Assembly (NCBI GenBank): GCA_947490345.1
Contig: CANLGL010000013.1
Location: 34,763 to 98,762, forward strand
Origin: Deltaproteobacteria bacterium
GTDB lineage: Bacteria > Myxococcota_A > UBA796 > SXON01
Length of the DNA: 64,000 nt
Direction: 5' to 3'
Made by a program: the position numbers and the translations under genes. The notes under the pieces were generated by a model. The model saw only the letters and a program-made list of their open reading frames with translations, did no database searches and was not told the DNA's origin. The first letter of the stretch is position 1. Every line of letters starts with the position of its first letter. Of this stretch, positions 38,027 to 46,986 are shown one piece after another.

Positions 38027-38953
38027 ATGATTCCACTCCTCGCCGACCCCTCCGCCTTCGAAGCCGCCGTCGACCTGCCCGCCGACGGAGGCCGCACCAA
38101 CTCTCCGGTGGTAGGCGGTCGCGACAGCAACGGCCGGAGCTGGCCGGGGATCGCGGCCATCTACATCGACGGGTATGTCGAGTGCACCGGCGTGCTCATC
38201 GCGCCCAACGTTGTCCTCACCGCCGGGCACTGTGCGGAGGGCATCACCGGCGTCAGCCTCAACGCCAGCGACATCGGCGGTCTGCGGGCGGAGATCGCCG
38301 CCGAGCGCGTTGTGGCCTACCCGAAGTGGCTGCGCACCTACGATCTGGCGCTGGTGTTCCTCGCCGACGACGCGGTTGCTGCGCCTGCCGTTCTGGCGCA
38401 GGGCTGCGTCATCGACCAGTGGCTGAAGTCGGGCAACGCGGTGGATCTCGTCGGCTATGGGGCGACCGACAAGTGGGAGGAGGAGTACACCGACCTGCTC
38501 CAAGCGGGCGCGACGACCATCATCGACCCGGAGTGCACCGACACCTCCCGTGGGTGCCACCCCGCCATCTCGCCCGGCGGCGAGCTGTCGGCGGGCGGGA
38601 ACGGCGTCGACACCTGCGCCGGCGACTCAGGCGGGCCGCTTTACCTCCGCACTGACGCGGGCATCTTCCTGGCCGGAATCACCTCGCGCGCCTTCGACGA
38701 CGCGCGCCTTCCCTGCTCCGAAGGCGGCATCTACGTTCGCCCTGATGCGGTGATCGACTGGATCGAAGCCCAGATCGGCATGGAGCTGGCCGCGCCCGAT
38801 TGTGACGCTCTCGCCGCGGAAGGCGACGCTGCTGAGCGCGCGATCACCTCGATGTCCTACGAGGTTGGCGTGTGCGGGGTGGTCGAAACGAGGGGAGGCG
38901 CGTGGGTGGTGCCGCTGGTGATGCTCGGAGCCGGGCGGCGTAGGCGGGGGTGA
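38027..38953 (+). CDS. Trypsin-like serine protease (S1) with MYXO-CTERM-like tail
   Basis: 308 residues from ATG 38027 (GGAG 5 nt upstream). Catalytic triad: His68 in TAGHC, Asp106 in YDLALV, Ser201 in GDSGGP. Cys pairs typical of secreted S1 proteases are present. The C-terminus VCGVVETRGGAWVVPLVMLG followed by AGRRRRG fits the MYXO-CTERM layout: Cys, short hydrophobic stretch, Arg cluster. This tail is known as a surface-sorting signal in Myxococcota. Oddly, the N-terminus has only MIPLLA as a hydrophobic stretch, with no in-frame upstream start that would give a normal signal peptide. Confidence 0.85.
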   Translation: MIPLLADPSAFEAAVDLPADGGRTNSPVVGGRDSNGRSWPGIAAIYIDGYVECTGVLIAPNVVLTAGHCAEGITGVSLNASDIGGLRAEIAAERVVAYPKWLRTYDLALVFLADDAVAAPAVLAQGCVIDQWLKSGNAVDLVGYGATDKWEEEYTDLLQAGATTIIDPECTDTSRGCHPAISPGGELSAGGNGVDTCAGDSGGPLYLRTDAGIFLAGITSRAFDDARLPCSEGGIYVRPDAVIDWIEAQIGMELAAPDCDALAAEGDAAERAITSMSYEVGVCGVVETRGGAWVVPLVMLGAGRRRRG

Positions 38954-39031
38954 GCGGCGGGGGCTCGCGGCTCGGTAACCGCCCCTCCTCCTCGCCGCCG
39001 CGATAGCCGCGCCGCCTCGCAGGGTACTCCG

Positions 39032-40654
39032 ATGGTGGACTTCACCAATGTCACCAAACAATACGGCAAGCAGATACTCTTCCTCGAGGCGTCCTTCAAG
39101 GTCAACCCCGGGGAGAAGATCGGCCTCGTGGGGCCAAACGGCGCCGGCAAGACCACCGTTTTTCGCCTGATTCTCGGTGAAGAACGCGCGGACGAAGGCG
39201 CCGTCGAGCGTCCTCGCCGGCTCACCATCGGGTACTTCCGCCAGGACTTCGCCGAGTGGCGCGACCGCAGCGTGCTCGCCGAGACCATCGCCGGCGCGGG
39301 AGCGGTGGCTGAGGCCGGTGAGGAGTTGGCGATCTTGGAGGCGAAGCTCGAAGACATCGACGACCCCGACTACGACCGGATCCTTGAGCGCTACGGCGAG
39401 GCCCAGGCCCGCTACCAGGAGGGCGGCGGGTACGACCTCGAAGCGAGGGCGCGCGCGTTGCTCAACGGGCTGGGATTTTCCCAGGTGGAGATGGACGGCA
39501 AGGTGGGCGCGCTCTCGGGCGGGTGGCGGATGCGCGTTCAGTTGGCGCGGCTGCTCCTGGCGCGGCCCGAGCTCCTATTGTTGGACGAGCCGACCAACTA
39601 CCTGGACATCGAGTCGATCGTCTGGTTGGAGGCGTGGCTTCGCGACTACCCCGGCGCGGTGCTCATGACCTGCCATGATCGCGACGTGATGAACCGGGTC
39701 GTCGGCAAGGTGCTCGAGATCGACGGCGGGCGCATTCGCACCTACACCGGCGACTACGACGCCTACGAGCGCGCGCGGGCGCTCGACGCCGCCCAACGCG
39801 AGGCGGAGTTCCAGAAACAACAGGCGATGCTGGCCAAGGAAATCCGGTTCATCGAGCGCTTCAAGGCCCAGCCGAGCAAAGCCAGCCAGGTGCAGAGCCG
39901 TGCCAAGAAGCTGGAGAAGATCGAGCGCATCGAAGAGCCCCGCCGCTTCATCGAGCGCACCTACGCATTCGCGAAGCCCGAGCGCAGCGGCAACGACGTC
40001 GTCGCGGTCAAGGGAGTCTCCAAGGGCTACGGCGCCCGACGAATTCACAACGGCCTGGACCTGATGGTCCGTCGCGGGGAACGCTGGGCGATCATGGGCG
40101 CCAACGGTGCGGGAAAGACGACACTGCTCAAGATGATGGCGGGAGCGCTCGCACCGGATGCCGGCGCAGTCACCATCGGCGCGAGTGTCAGTTTGGGCTA
40201 TTTCGCCCAACACCAGATGGAGACGCTGGACGCCGACCTCACCGTGTTCGAGGAGCTTCAGGCGCACGCGCCTCGCGAAGGGCAGGGCGTTCTCCGGAAT
40301 CTCGCTGGCGCTTTCGGATTCTCCGGCGACGATATCGACAAGCCAATCCACGTGCTCTCCGGCGGCGAAAAAGCGAGGCTGGCGATGGCGAAGATGCTCT
40401 TTGACGCGCCGAACCTGATGGTGCTCGATGAGCCGACCAACCACCTGGACCTCGCCACCAAACGAGCCCTGGTCAGGGCGCTCGACGGCTACGAAGGGAC
40501 GCTGGTGTTTGTGTCACACGATCGCACGTTCCTTCGGGCGCTCGCCACCCGGGTCTTGGAGTTGGGCCCCGAGGGTCCGCACCTGTATCCGGGAACCTAC
40601 GACGAATATGTCACCGCGGTCGGTCGCGAGGCGCCCGGCCTGCGGCAGGAGTAG
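39032..40654 (+). CDS. ABC-F ATPase (EttA/Uup/YbiT-like, ribosome-associated)
   Basis: 540 residues with two ATP-binding cassettes and no transmembrane segments. Walker A: GPNGAGKTT (34-42) and GANGAGKTT; signatures LSGGWRMRVQLARLLL and LSGGEKARLAMAKML; Walker B ends LLLLDEPTNYLD and LMVLDEPTNHLD. The linker (around 245-310) is charged and helical, the P-site tRNA-interaction motif of ABC-F proteins. These act on the ribosome in translation or antibiotic protection. The single-gene unit is followed immediately by a convergent gene. Confidence 0.94.
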   Translation: MVDFTNVTKQYGKQILFLEASFKVNPGEKIGLVGPNGAGKTTVFRLILGEERADEGAVERPRRLTIGYFRQDFAEWRDRSVLAETIAGAGAVAEAGEELAILEAKLEDIDDPDYDRILERYGEAQARYQEGGGYDLEARARALLNGLGFSQVEMDGKVGALSGGWRMRVQLARLLLARPELLLLDEPTNYLDIESIVWLEAWLRDYPGAVLMTCHDRDVMNRVVGKVLEIDGGRIRTYTGDYDAYERARALDAAQREAEFQKQQAMLAKEIRFIERFKAQPSKASQVQSRAKKLEKIERIEEPRRFIERTYAFAKPERSGNDVVAVKGVSKGYGARRIHNGLDLMVRRGERWAIMGANGAGKTTLLKMMAGALAPDAGAVTIGASVSLGYFAQHQMETLDADLTVFEELQAHAPREGQGVLRNLAGAFGFSGDDIDKPIHVLSGGEKARLAMAKMLFDAPNLMVLDEPTNHLDLATKRALVRALDGYEGTLVFVSHDRTFLRALATRVLELGPEGPHLYPGTYDEYVTAVGREAPGLRQE

Positions 40655-40669
40655 CAGCAGCGACGGCGC

Positions 40670-41374
40670 CTATCGCAAGGAGGTAAGCGAAACCCCCCGT
40701 TCGAATTCGACCCGCGCCGCGCCTCCGTCGGTGACCTCCACCGAACGGTCCTCCGTGCCGCGTTCGCTGTGCAGGCGCACCACGTGGTGGCCCACCGGCA
40801 ACGTCACCAGGCGGGAGCCGGTGACGGTGGTTGGTGCGGCCCCGTTGATGGTCACGGAAGCGCCTGGGGGAACAACGAACTCGACCACGCCGTAGCCCCG
40901 GGGCACGGCGACCACTTCGCCCGCGGCGGTGTGGACGGACTGGAGGCCCAAGGATGGGGTGGGCGCGGACGCCCGCTGTGGCTCGGGGACCAGCGGCGCG
41001 ACGTTTCGGGGCTCGCTCCGGCCACTCAACCGTTCGCTGACCATCCCGCTGGCGCTCCAAAGCCCGACGAGGGCCGCGCCGACGAGGAGCATGGGGGCCA
41101 CACCGCCGGACGCCAGCCAGGAGCGAGTCCCGGCGCGGGCCACCGGAATCGGTCGTGATGCGCCGCCGCTGGGCCGGCGCGAACCAGGCGGCAGCAGACG
41201 CCCCTGGTGACGGGCAGGGCCCGGTTCAGCCGATACGTAAGCCGGAACGTGAACGGGAATTGTGGGGGCCGCCTCCGGGACGACCATCGGAGCCGGGCAC
41301 TCGGAAACCAGGGCCGACCCCGGCGGGCCGACCAAGCGGAGCCTACCGGGCTGGATTCGACTGGGTGGGTGCAT
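40670..41374 (-). CDS. Membrane-anchored protein with C-terminal PEGA-like domain
   Basis: 234 residues from ATG 41374 (GAGGAG 6 nt upstream). The first 100 residues are Pro/Arg/Gly-rich and probably disordered and cytoplasmic. One transmembrane segment (APMLLVGAALVGLWSASG, about residues 112-129) follows, then a Pro-rich linker and a C-terminal PEGA-like domain: VEFVVPPGASVTINGAAP and LVTLPVGHHVVRLH. PEGA domains occur on kinases and surface proteins of Myxococcota and Planctomycetes. There is no kinase domain here; it resembles the regulatory tail of such a protein standing alone. Function unknown. Confidence 0.7.
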   Translation of the reverse strand: MHPPSRIQPGRLRLVGPPGSALVSECPAPMVVPEAAPTIPVHVPAYVSAEPGPARHQGRLLPPGSRRPSGGASRPIPVARAGTRSWLASGGVAPMLLVGAALVGLWSASGMVSERLSGRSEPRNVAPLVPEPQRASAPTPSLGLQSVHTAAGEVVAVPRGYGVVEFVVPPGASVTINGAAPTTVTGSRLVTLPVGHHVVRLHSERGTEDRSVEVTDGGAARVEFERGVSLTSLR

Positions 41375-41533
41375 GGGAGTCTCCTCGGTGCTCGACGTTG
41401 GTACGGCTCGCCATCCCCCGGGGTCACCAGATCGATCGCGGTTGACGGACTGTTCACAGCGGCGCGACGAACTCGCGTCCACGATCACGGCAAGGCGCGA
41501 GCGCGCTAAGCTCGCGCCCTCCCCGGAGCCGCC

Positions 41534-43132
41534 CTGCAACCGCCCCCCGTCGTACTGTGCATCCTCGACGGCGTAGGATGGGGACGCCGCGATGACACCG
41601 ATGCCGTCTACGTCGCCGCGACGCCCCACCTCGACGCGCTGATGAGTTCTTGTCCGTGGCGGTTGCTCACCGCGCACGGAACTGCGGTCGGGCTCCCCTC
41701 AGACGCCGACATGGGCAACAGCGAGGTCGGGCACAACGCGATGGGCGCCGGTCGGATCATCCAGCAGGGCGCCTCGTTGGTGGAGGCGGCCATCGCCAGC
41801 GGGGCGCTCTTCGAAGGGCAGGCGTGGAAGGAGCTGGTCGCGGCGCCGACGCTCCACCTGATCGGATTGGTTTCGGACGGCGGCGTTCACAGCCATGTGG
41901 ACCATCTGCGTGCGCTCGTGCGTGAGGCGGCGGCCGCTGGCGTCAAGCGCATCCGCGTTCACGCACTGACGGACGGGCGCGATGTATCGGCCCGTTCGGC
42001 GCTGGCCTGGATCGAACCGCTTGATGCTGAGTTCCTTCAATACACACGCGAGGGATCGGATGTGTCATTCGCGTCCGGTGGGGGCCGGATGCACATGACG
42101 ATGGATCGGTACGAAGCCGACTGGGAGATGGTGGCGCGCGGATGGCGATGCCACGTTTTGGGGGAGGGTCGTCCCTTCGCCACGGCATCGGACGCCATCC
42201 GTACCGCCTACGCTGAAGACCCGAAGGTCGACGACCAGTGGTTGCCCGCCTTCGTGGTGGCCCGCGGCGGGGAGCCCGTTGGGCGCATCGAGGACGGCGA
42301 TGCCGTTTGTTTCTTCAACTACCGCGGCGATCGGGCGATGGAGATCAGCCGCGCCTTCGAGGGCGGCCCGGAGTTCGACGCCTTCGACCGCGGCCGCACG
42401 CCCCGCGTGATCTACGCGGGCATGATGCAATACGACGGCGACTTGGGCCTGCCCAAGCGCTTCCTCGTCCAGCCGCCCGCGATCGACCACACCGTGGGAG
42501 AGCTCTTCGCTGCGGCCGGGGTCAGCACCTTCGCCGTGTCCGAAACGCAGAAGTTCGGCCACGTCACCTACTTCTTCAACGGCAACCGCAGCGCCCGCTT
42601 CGACGAACAGCTCGAAACGTACGAAGAGCTCCCGTCGGACAACGTCCCCTTCGACCAGCTCCCCGAGATGCAGGCCCGGGCGGTCACCACCCGGGCGGCA
42701 CGGGCCATCCGACAGCACGCTGCCGATCACATTCGGTTGAACCTCGCCAATGGGGATATGGTCGGCCACACCGGCAACTTCGCCGCGACCGTTCGCGCCG
42801 TGGAATGTGTTGATACATGTATCGGTGTTTTGGTCGAAGCATGCCGCGACGCGGGTGCCATCCTGCTGGTCACGGCGGACCACGGGAACGCCGACGAGAT
42901 GTTCGAGCTCGACAAGCCCGGGAAAAAGGTGATGCAAGACGGCGTCCCCAAGCCGCGAACCAGCCACTCGCTCAACCCGGTCCCCTTCGTGCTCTTGGAC
43001 CCGACGGGACGCTGGACCCTCGCGGACTTTCCTGGCGCCGGCATTGCGAACATCGGCGCCACGCTGCTGGTGCTACGGGGCCTCGTCCCGCCGGCCGACT
43101 ACCTCCCCGCCTTGGTGCGCCATGTGGATTGA
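41534..43132 (+). CDS. gpmI: 2,3-bisphosphoglycerate-independent phosphoglycerate mutase
   Basis: 532 residues if started at CTG 41534, the only plausible start: the frame is closed by TAA 33 bp upstream, GGAG lies 5 nt before the CTG, and there is no ATG, GTG or TTG until ATG 41642, which would remove [12 protein letters not shown] and with it metal ligand Asp12. With CTG, Asp12 falls at the family-standard position. The catalytic Ser63 is in [24 protein letters not shown] is the C-terminal metal site. It interconverts 3- and 2-phosphoglycerate in glycolysis. Length is normal (510-550). It overlaps ltaE by 11 bp. Confidence 0.95.
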   Translation: MQPPPVVLCILDGVGWGRRDDTDAVYVAATPHLDALMSSCPWRLLTAHGTAVGLPSDADMGNSEVGHNAMGAGRIIQQGASLVEAAIASGALFEGQAWKELVAAPTLHLIGLVSDGGVHSHVDHLRALVREAAAAGVKRIRVHALTDGRDVSARSALAWIEPLDAEFLQYTREGSDVSFASGGGRMHMTMDRYEADWEMVARGWRCHVLGEGRPFATASDAIRTAYAEDPKVDDQWLPAFVVARGGEPVGRIEDGDAVCFFNYRGDRAMEISRAFEGGPEFDAFDRGRTPRVIYAGMMQYDGDLGLPKRFLVQPPAIDHTVGELFAAAGVSTFAVSETQKFGHVTYFFNGNRSARFDEQLETYEELPSDNVPFDQLPEMQARAVTTRAARAIRQHAADHIRLNLANGDMVGHTGNFAATVRAVECVDTCIGVLVEACRDAGAILLVTADHGNADEMFELDKPGKKVMQDGVPKPRTSHSLNPVPFVLLDPTGRWTLADFPGAGIANIGATLLVLRGLVPPADYLPALVRHVD

Positions 43133-44129
43133 TCTCCGCTCCGACACGCTCACTCGCCCCACCGCGGGGATGCGCCGCGCCATCGCCGACGCCGAGGTCG
43201 GGGACGACGTCTTCGGCGAGGACCCCACCGTCAATCGGCTCGAAGGTCGCGTGGCCGCCCTCCTCGGCAAGGAGTCCGCGCTCTTTGTCCCCTCGGGCAC
43301 CATGGCCAACCAGATCGCCTTCCGGATCCTGACCGAGCCGGGGGACGAGATCGTGATGGAGGCCGACGCGCACCCCTTCCACTACGAAGCAGGTGGCGCC
43401 GCGGTGGTCTCGGGGGTGACCATCCGCCTGGTTCAGGGGGAGCGCGGCGTGCTGGACCCCGCCGTGGTGCGGACCGCGCTGCGCCCGCCGAACGTACACC
43501 ACGCACCGGCGCGCCTGTTGTCGGTGGAGAACACGTCCAATCGGGGCGGCGGCGCGGTCACCTCGGCGCAGCGCTGTCGCGAGCTGTGTGCCGTCGCTCA
43601 CGAGGCGGGGCTGCACGCCCATCTCGACGGTGCGCGCCTGTGGAACGCTCACGTCGCCACCGGCACGCCCCTCGCCGAGCTCGCCGGCCCCTTCGACGTC
43701 GTCAACGTCTGTATGAGCAAGGGCCTTGGCGCGCCCGCGGGCTCGCTGGTGGCGGGCCCCCGCGCCCTGGCCGAGAAGGCGCGACGCACGCGAAAGATGC
43801 TCGGCGGCGGCATGCGCCAGGTCGGCATCCTCGCCGCGGCGGCCGAATACGCGCTCGACCACCACGTTTCCCGGCTGGCCGAGGACCATGCGCGCGCGCG
43901 CACGCTGTGGGAGGGTCTCCGCGACGCCGGCTTCGCGGTGGAGGCGGCGCCCGAGACCAACATCCTCTATTTCCGCGTCAGCGACGCCCCTGCGTTCGTG
44001 GGCACGCTCCGCGAGCGTGGGGTCGGGGCCATCGCCATCGCCCAGGATCGCGTGCGGCTGGTGACGCACCTCGATGTCGATGACGCGGGTGTGGCGCGGG
44101 CGCTGGAGGCGCTGCGGGCGCTGGGGTGA
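43122..44129 (+). CDS. ltaE: Low-specificity L-threonine aldolase
   Basis: 335 residues from ATG 43122, overlapping the gpmI end by 11 bp. PLP-dependent fold type I enzyme cleaving threonine or allo-threonine to glycine and acetaldehyde. [12 protein letters not shown] (3-14), [12 protein letters not shown] and [11 protein letters not shown] are signatures; Lys200 in [14 protein letters not shown] forms the Schiff base. [10 protein letters not shown] supplies the Asp that holds the pyridine nitrogen. The pairing with gpmI is positional; both feed serine/glycine-linked carbon metabolism. Confidence 0.94.
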   Translation: MWIDLRSDTLTRPTAGMRRAIADAEVGDDVFGEDPTVNRLEGRVAALLGKESALFVPSGTMANQIAFRILTEPGDEIVMEADAHPFHYEAGGAAVVSGVTIRLVQGERGVLDPAVVRTALRPPNVHHAPARLLSVENTSNRGGGAVTSAQRCRELCAVAHEAGLHAHLDGARLWNAHVATGTPLAELAGPFDVVNVCMSKGLGAPAGSLVAGPRALAEKARRTRKMLGGGMRQVGILAAAAEYALDHHVSRLAEDHARARTLWEGLRDAGFAVEAAPETNILYFRVSDAPAFVGTLRERGVGAIAIAQDRVRLVTHLDVDDAGVARALEALRALG

Positions 44130-44192
44130 TCGCGCGGCGCGGGTGGGGCCCCGGTGGCGCCGCGATACCCCGCGGCGTGCTCGCGACGTCGC

Positions 44193-44334
44193 CCTACAGG
44201 CGGCAGTAGTCCCACCTCGGTTGGGCCCACCAACCGAAGTCGTCCTACAGGCGGCTGTAGCCCCACCTCGGTTGGGCCCACAAACCGAAGTCGCCCTACA
44301 GGCGGCTGTAGCCCCATCTCGGTTGGGCCGCTGA
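44193..44334. repeat. 51-bp tandem repeat (about 2.8 copies) with internal hairpins
   Basis: Copies begin at 44193, 44244 and 44295 (period 51 bp), in the gap between the convergent ltaE and pyrD. Each unit contains CTACAGGCGGCTGTAG (6-bp perfect stem, GCGG loop, in copies 2 and 3) and an 11-bp imperfect stem built from ACCTCGGTTGG and CCAACCGAAGT with loop GCCCA. On the minus strand the unit keeps a 17-codon open phase, but it lies outside pyrD. It may serve as a bidirectional terminator or be a minisatellite. No gene is present in 44130-44334. Confidence 0.85.
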
Positions 44335-45342
44335 TCAGCTCCCGCCTGCCAGCTCCCGATGCAGCCGAGAAACCAGCCCCGGCCCTTGAAAAACGAACGC
44401 GCTGTACAACTGAACCGCCGCGCAGCCCATCGTGAGATATTCGTGCACCTCCTCGGCCGTGGAGATGCCGCCGACCCCGATGACCGGGCACCGACCCGCC
44501 GCGGCGGTCACCACCACGCCGATCTTCTGGCGGGCCAGGGGCCGCAGCGGTCCGCCCGACAGCCCCCCCGACTGATCGAGTCGGGCAGTGTTCCCGGGCC
44601 GGGATGTCGTGGTGTTCGTGGCGATGATCCCTGCGCATCCGGCCTGAACCGCCACCTCGACCGCCTCGGCGAGCGCGTCGTCCTCCAGGTCGGGCGCCAG
44701 CTTCAGGAAGACGGGCGTTCCCGACGCCGCCGGCACCGCGGCGCCGAGCAGCCGCTCCAAGGGCTCCTTGTCCTGTAGTGCGCGCAGCCCCTGCGTGTTG
44801 GGCGAGGACACGTTGACCACGAAATAGTCTGCCTTTCCCTTGAGCACAGCGATGCTCTGGAGGTAGTCGCCCACCGCCTCCTCGTTGGGCGTGACCTTGG
44901 ACTTGCCGAGGTTCGCACCGACCGGCACCTTCGGCCAGCGGCCGGCGTCGCGCACGCGGCCGAGTGTCTCTGCGAGCGCGGCGGCGCCGAGGTTGTTGAA
45001 CCCCATGCGGTTGATGAGGCCACCCTCGGCGACCAGGCGGAACAGCCGGGGCTTGGGATTCCCAGGCTGGGCGTGCGCGGTGACGGTGCCGACCTCGATG
45101 GCGCCGAAGCCGAGGGCCTCCCAGGCGGCGAGCCCGACGCCATTCTTGTCGAGGCCGGCGGCGAGTCCGACCGGACCACCCCACCTCAGGCCCGCGATCG
45201 TCACGGCCAGCTTGGGGTCGGGTCGTCGCTTGCCGGCCAGCCATGGCACGAGAGGCAAGCCGCTGAAAACCAGCTCGTGTGCTGATTCCGCGTCCATTCG
45301 GAACAGGGCCGGCCGGGCGAGCGCGTAGAGGGTGTCGAGCAC
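44335..45342 (-). CDS. pyrD: Dihydroorotate dehydrogenase (quinone), class 2
   Basis: 335 residues from GTG 45342. It oxidises dihydroorotate to orotate in pyrimidine synthesis, passing electrons to the quinone pool at the membrane. The N-terminal helical segment (residues 1-40, ALARPALFRMDAESAHEL) is the class 2 membrane-association domain. GLAAGLDKNG and NRMGFNNLG bind FMN; NVSSPNTQGLR carries the catalytic serine of class 2 enzymes. VIGVGGISTAEEV is the phosphate-binding end. A TAGCCC hexamer lies 6 nt before the GTG. The stop abuts the 51-bp repeat array. Confidence 0.95.
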   Translation of the reverse strand: MLDTLYALARPALFRMDAESAHELVFSGLPLVPWLAGKRRPDPKLAVTIAGLRWGGPVGLAAGLDKNGVGLAAWEALGFGAIEVGTVTAHAQPGNPKPRLFRLVAEGGLINRMGFNNLGAAALAETLGRVRDAGRWPKVPVGANLGKSKVTPNEEAVGDYLQSIAVLKGKADYFVVNVSSPNTQGLRALQDKEPLERLLGAAVPAASGTPVFLKLAPDLEDDALAEAVEVAVQAGCAGIIATNTTTSRPGNTARLDQSGGLSGGPLRPLARQKIGVVVTAAAGRCPVIGVGGISTAEEVHEYLTMGCAAVQLYSAFVFQGPGLVSRLHRELAGGS

Positions 45343-45362
45343 GGCGCCGGGCTATCCCATCC

Positions 45363-46328
45363 TCAGCGGACGAGGCGTCGGGGTCGTCCCAGGGCGCGCA
45401 CCAGGGCGGCGGCGTCCAGCGTGCCGGGCGACCACCGCTCGCGGAAGGCTCGCTCCGCAAGGGTGACCAGCGCCGCGTTAAGCGGCGTGGACACGCCCAC
45501 GCTGACCCCGAGGTCGACGAAGTAGCCGTGCAAGGACGCGGTCTCCAGTCGGTCGCCGCGGGCGAGGGCGTGGCGCGTGGAGCCGCCGACGCGGGGGAGC
45601 CCGTCGACGGCGGCCACCTCCATCGGACCGATGGCGGCGTCGAACTCGTCGTCGGGCACCACCGCGGCGCCGAGCGCGGCGAAGCAGGCGCGCGCTTCGT
45701 CCACGCAGCGCTCGACGAGGTCGCGGGGCGGGTCGTCGCAAAGGGCAGCGAACACGCCGCCGAGGTTGGTGAGCGTCTTGGCGCGCACCCACGGGGCGAT
45801 GTCCGCCTTGACCTCGGCGCGGAATCCGGCGCGGGCCAGCGCCGCCGCGAGCGCCCGCGCCGTCCCGTTCAGGCCGCTGGGCCATCGACCGAGGAAGATC
45901 GCACCGGGTGCCGGCGAACCGGCCAGCACCACCACGCCCGGCGCCCGACGCTCGGCAGGCACGTACACCATCGTGGCCACGACCGGCCGCTCGCCCAGCG
46001 CCTCCAGCGGACGCAGTCCGTTCTGGAAGCAGACGATCGGCGTGTTCCCGGGGAGCGAAGCCACGGCAGCGGCGGTGTCGTGGCCCATCGTTGCGAGCAA
46101 CACGAGGTCGCCGGGCTCGACGTCACCGACCTCGCCAACCGGCACCCGCAGGCGGCGCGGGCCGCCGGGCAGGCGCAGGTCGAGCCCATCGCGCGCCAGC
46201 GCCTCCGCGTGCGCGCCCCGGGCGACAAGGAGCACGTCCGCGCCGGCCTCCCAGAGCAGGCCGCCAACTCCGGCGCCGATGGCCCCGGCGCCGATCACGA
46301 CGACGCGGGGGAGGGACTCGGTGGGCAT
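45363..46328 (-). CDS. panE: 2-dehydropantoate 2-reductase
   Basis: 321 residues from ATG 46328. NADPH-dependent reduction of ketopantoate to pantoate for CoA synthesis. VVVIGAGAIGAGVGGLL is the nucleotide-binding loop; LVLLATMGHDT and VCFQNGL are family motifs, and the C-terminal ApbA_C domain has VRAKTLTNLGG with the expected Lys followed by Asn. Pantoate-pathway partners are not adjacent, so a broader ketopantoate-reductase-family role is possible. It lies 20 bp upstream of pyrD and is divergent from the isc operon. A TACACC hexamer sits exactly 6 nt before the ATG. Confidence 0.85.
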   Translation of the reverse strand: MPTESLPRVVVIGAGAIGAGVGGLLWEAGADVLLVARGAHAEALARDGLDLRLPGGPRRLRVPVGEVGDVEPGDLVLLATMGHDTAAAVASLPGNTPIVCFQNGLRPLEALGERPVVATMVYVPAERRAPGVVVLAGSPAPGAIFLGRWPSGLNGTARALAAALARAGFRAEVKADIAPWVRAKTLTNLGGVFAALCDDPPRDLVERCVDEARACFAALGAAVVPDDEFDAAIGPMEVAAVDGLPRVGGSTRHALARGDRLETASLHGYFVDLGVSVGVSTPLNAALVTLAERAFRERWSPGTLDAAALVRALGRPRRLVR

Positions 46329-46409
46329 CGCCCGGGTGTATCGCCGCCGGCGCGGAATCCGCATCGCGCGGACGGTGTGCCCTCCCCCACCAATTCCCGA
46401 TCGCCACGC

Positions 46410-46466
46410 CGCGATCGTTGACGATCGCGCCACCTCTGAGTACAACTCTCACGTTCACGTAAGAGT
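46410..46466 (+). promoter_or_regulatory. isc operon promoter with two operator-like palindromes
   Basis: TTGACG (46418-46423), 17-nt spacer, TACAAC (46441-46446). A 20-bp palindrome, 46410-46429, with core GCGATCGT-TG-ACGATCGC, is centred on the -35. A second 22-bp dyad at 46445-46466 of form ACTCT-N-ACGT-NN-ACGT-N-AGAGT overlaps the -10 and predicted start point. The ACTCT/AGAGT ends at 12-bp separation match the outline of MerR-family (ZntR-type) operators, which supports autoregulation by the first gene of the operon. Confidence 0.65.
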
Positions 46467-46469
46467 CTG

Positions 46470-46985
46470 ATGTCTGAGGCCACCATCACCCCGCTGATGC
46501 GCATCGGAGCCCTCGCCGACAAGGCGGGGCGCACCCAGCGCACGCTCCACTTCTACGAGGAGTTGGGGTTGCTCACGCCGGTGGGGCGTACCAAGGGTGG
46601 TTTTCGGCTGTACGACCAGGATTCGCTGCTCCGCATCCACTGGATCGGCCGCCTGCAGGAGCTCGACTTCTCGCTCCCCGAAATCCGCGACTTCCTCGAG
46701 GCGCTGCGCTCGGCCCAGACGGCGCCGGCGATGATGCGCTCGCTCGAGGGCTTCTACCAGAAGAAGCGGGAAGAGACCAGCGCCCAGCTTCTTCGCCTGC
46801 AATCGCTCGATGCCGAACTGGCGGCCGCGGTGGACTACCTCGCCGGATGTACCACCTGTGCGCCGGCCACCGAGAAGTCCGCCTGCCCCACCTGCGAAGA
46901 AGGCGAGCACTCCCACACCGAAGCGCCCGCGTTGGTGGCCGCGCTGCGCGAAACGGCTCCTCACGCCGCCCACCCGGAAAACTGA
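46470..46985 (+). CDS. MerR-family regulator of the isc operon with C-terminal Cys cluster
   Basis: 171 residues. The MerR domain spans residues 10-80: [20 protein letters not shown], then [19 protein letters not shown] dimerisation helix (about 85-125) leads to Cys127, Cys130, Cys139 and Cys142 (CX2C-X8-CX2C) and a His/Glu-rich tail. In SoxR the effector domain binds a 2Fe-2S cluster through four cysteines (CX2CXCX5C); the spacing here is different, so the metal could be Fe-S or Zn. It is the first gene of iscSUA-hscBA-fdx, in the place normally taken by Rrf2-type IscR. ATG 46497 is an alternative start. Confidence 0.85.
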   Translation: MSEATITPLMRIGALADKAGRTQRTLHFYEELGLLTPVGRTKGGFRLYDQDSLLRIHWIGRLQELDFSLPEIRDFLEALRSAQTAPAMMRSLEGFYQKKREETSAQLLRLQSLDAELAAAVDYLAGCTTCAPATEKSACPTCEEGEHSHTEAPALVAALRETAPHAAHPEN

Positions 46986-46986
46986 A

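Noticed and set aside
44193..44334. CRISPR array
   Set aside because: Copies are contiguous 51-bp units with no distinct unique spacers; the unit itself varies and folds into hairpins, and no cas genes are near.
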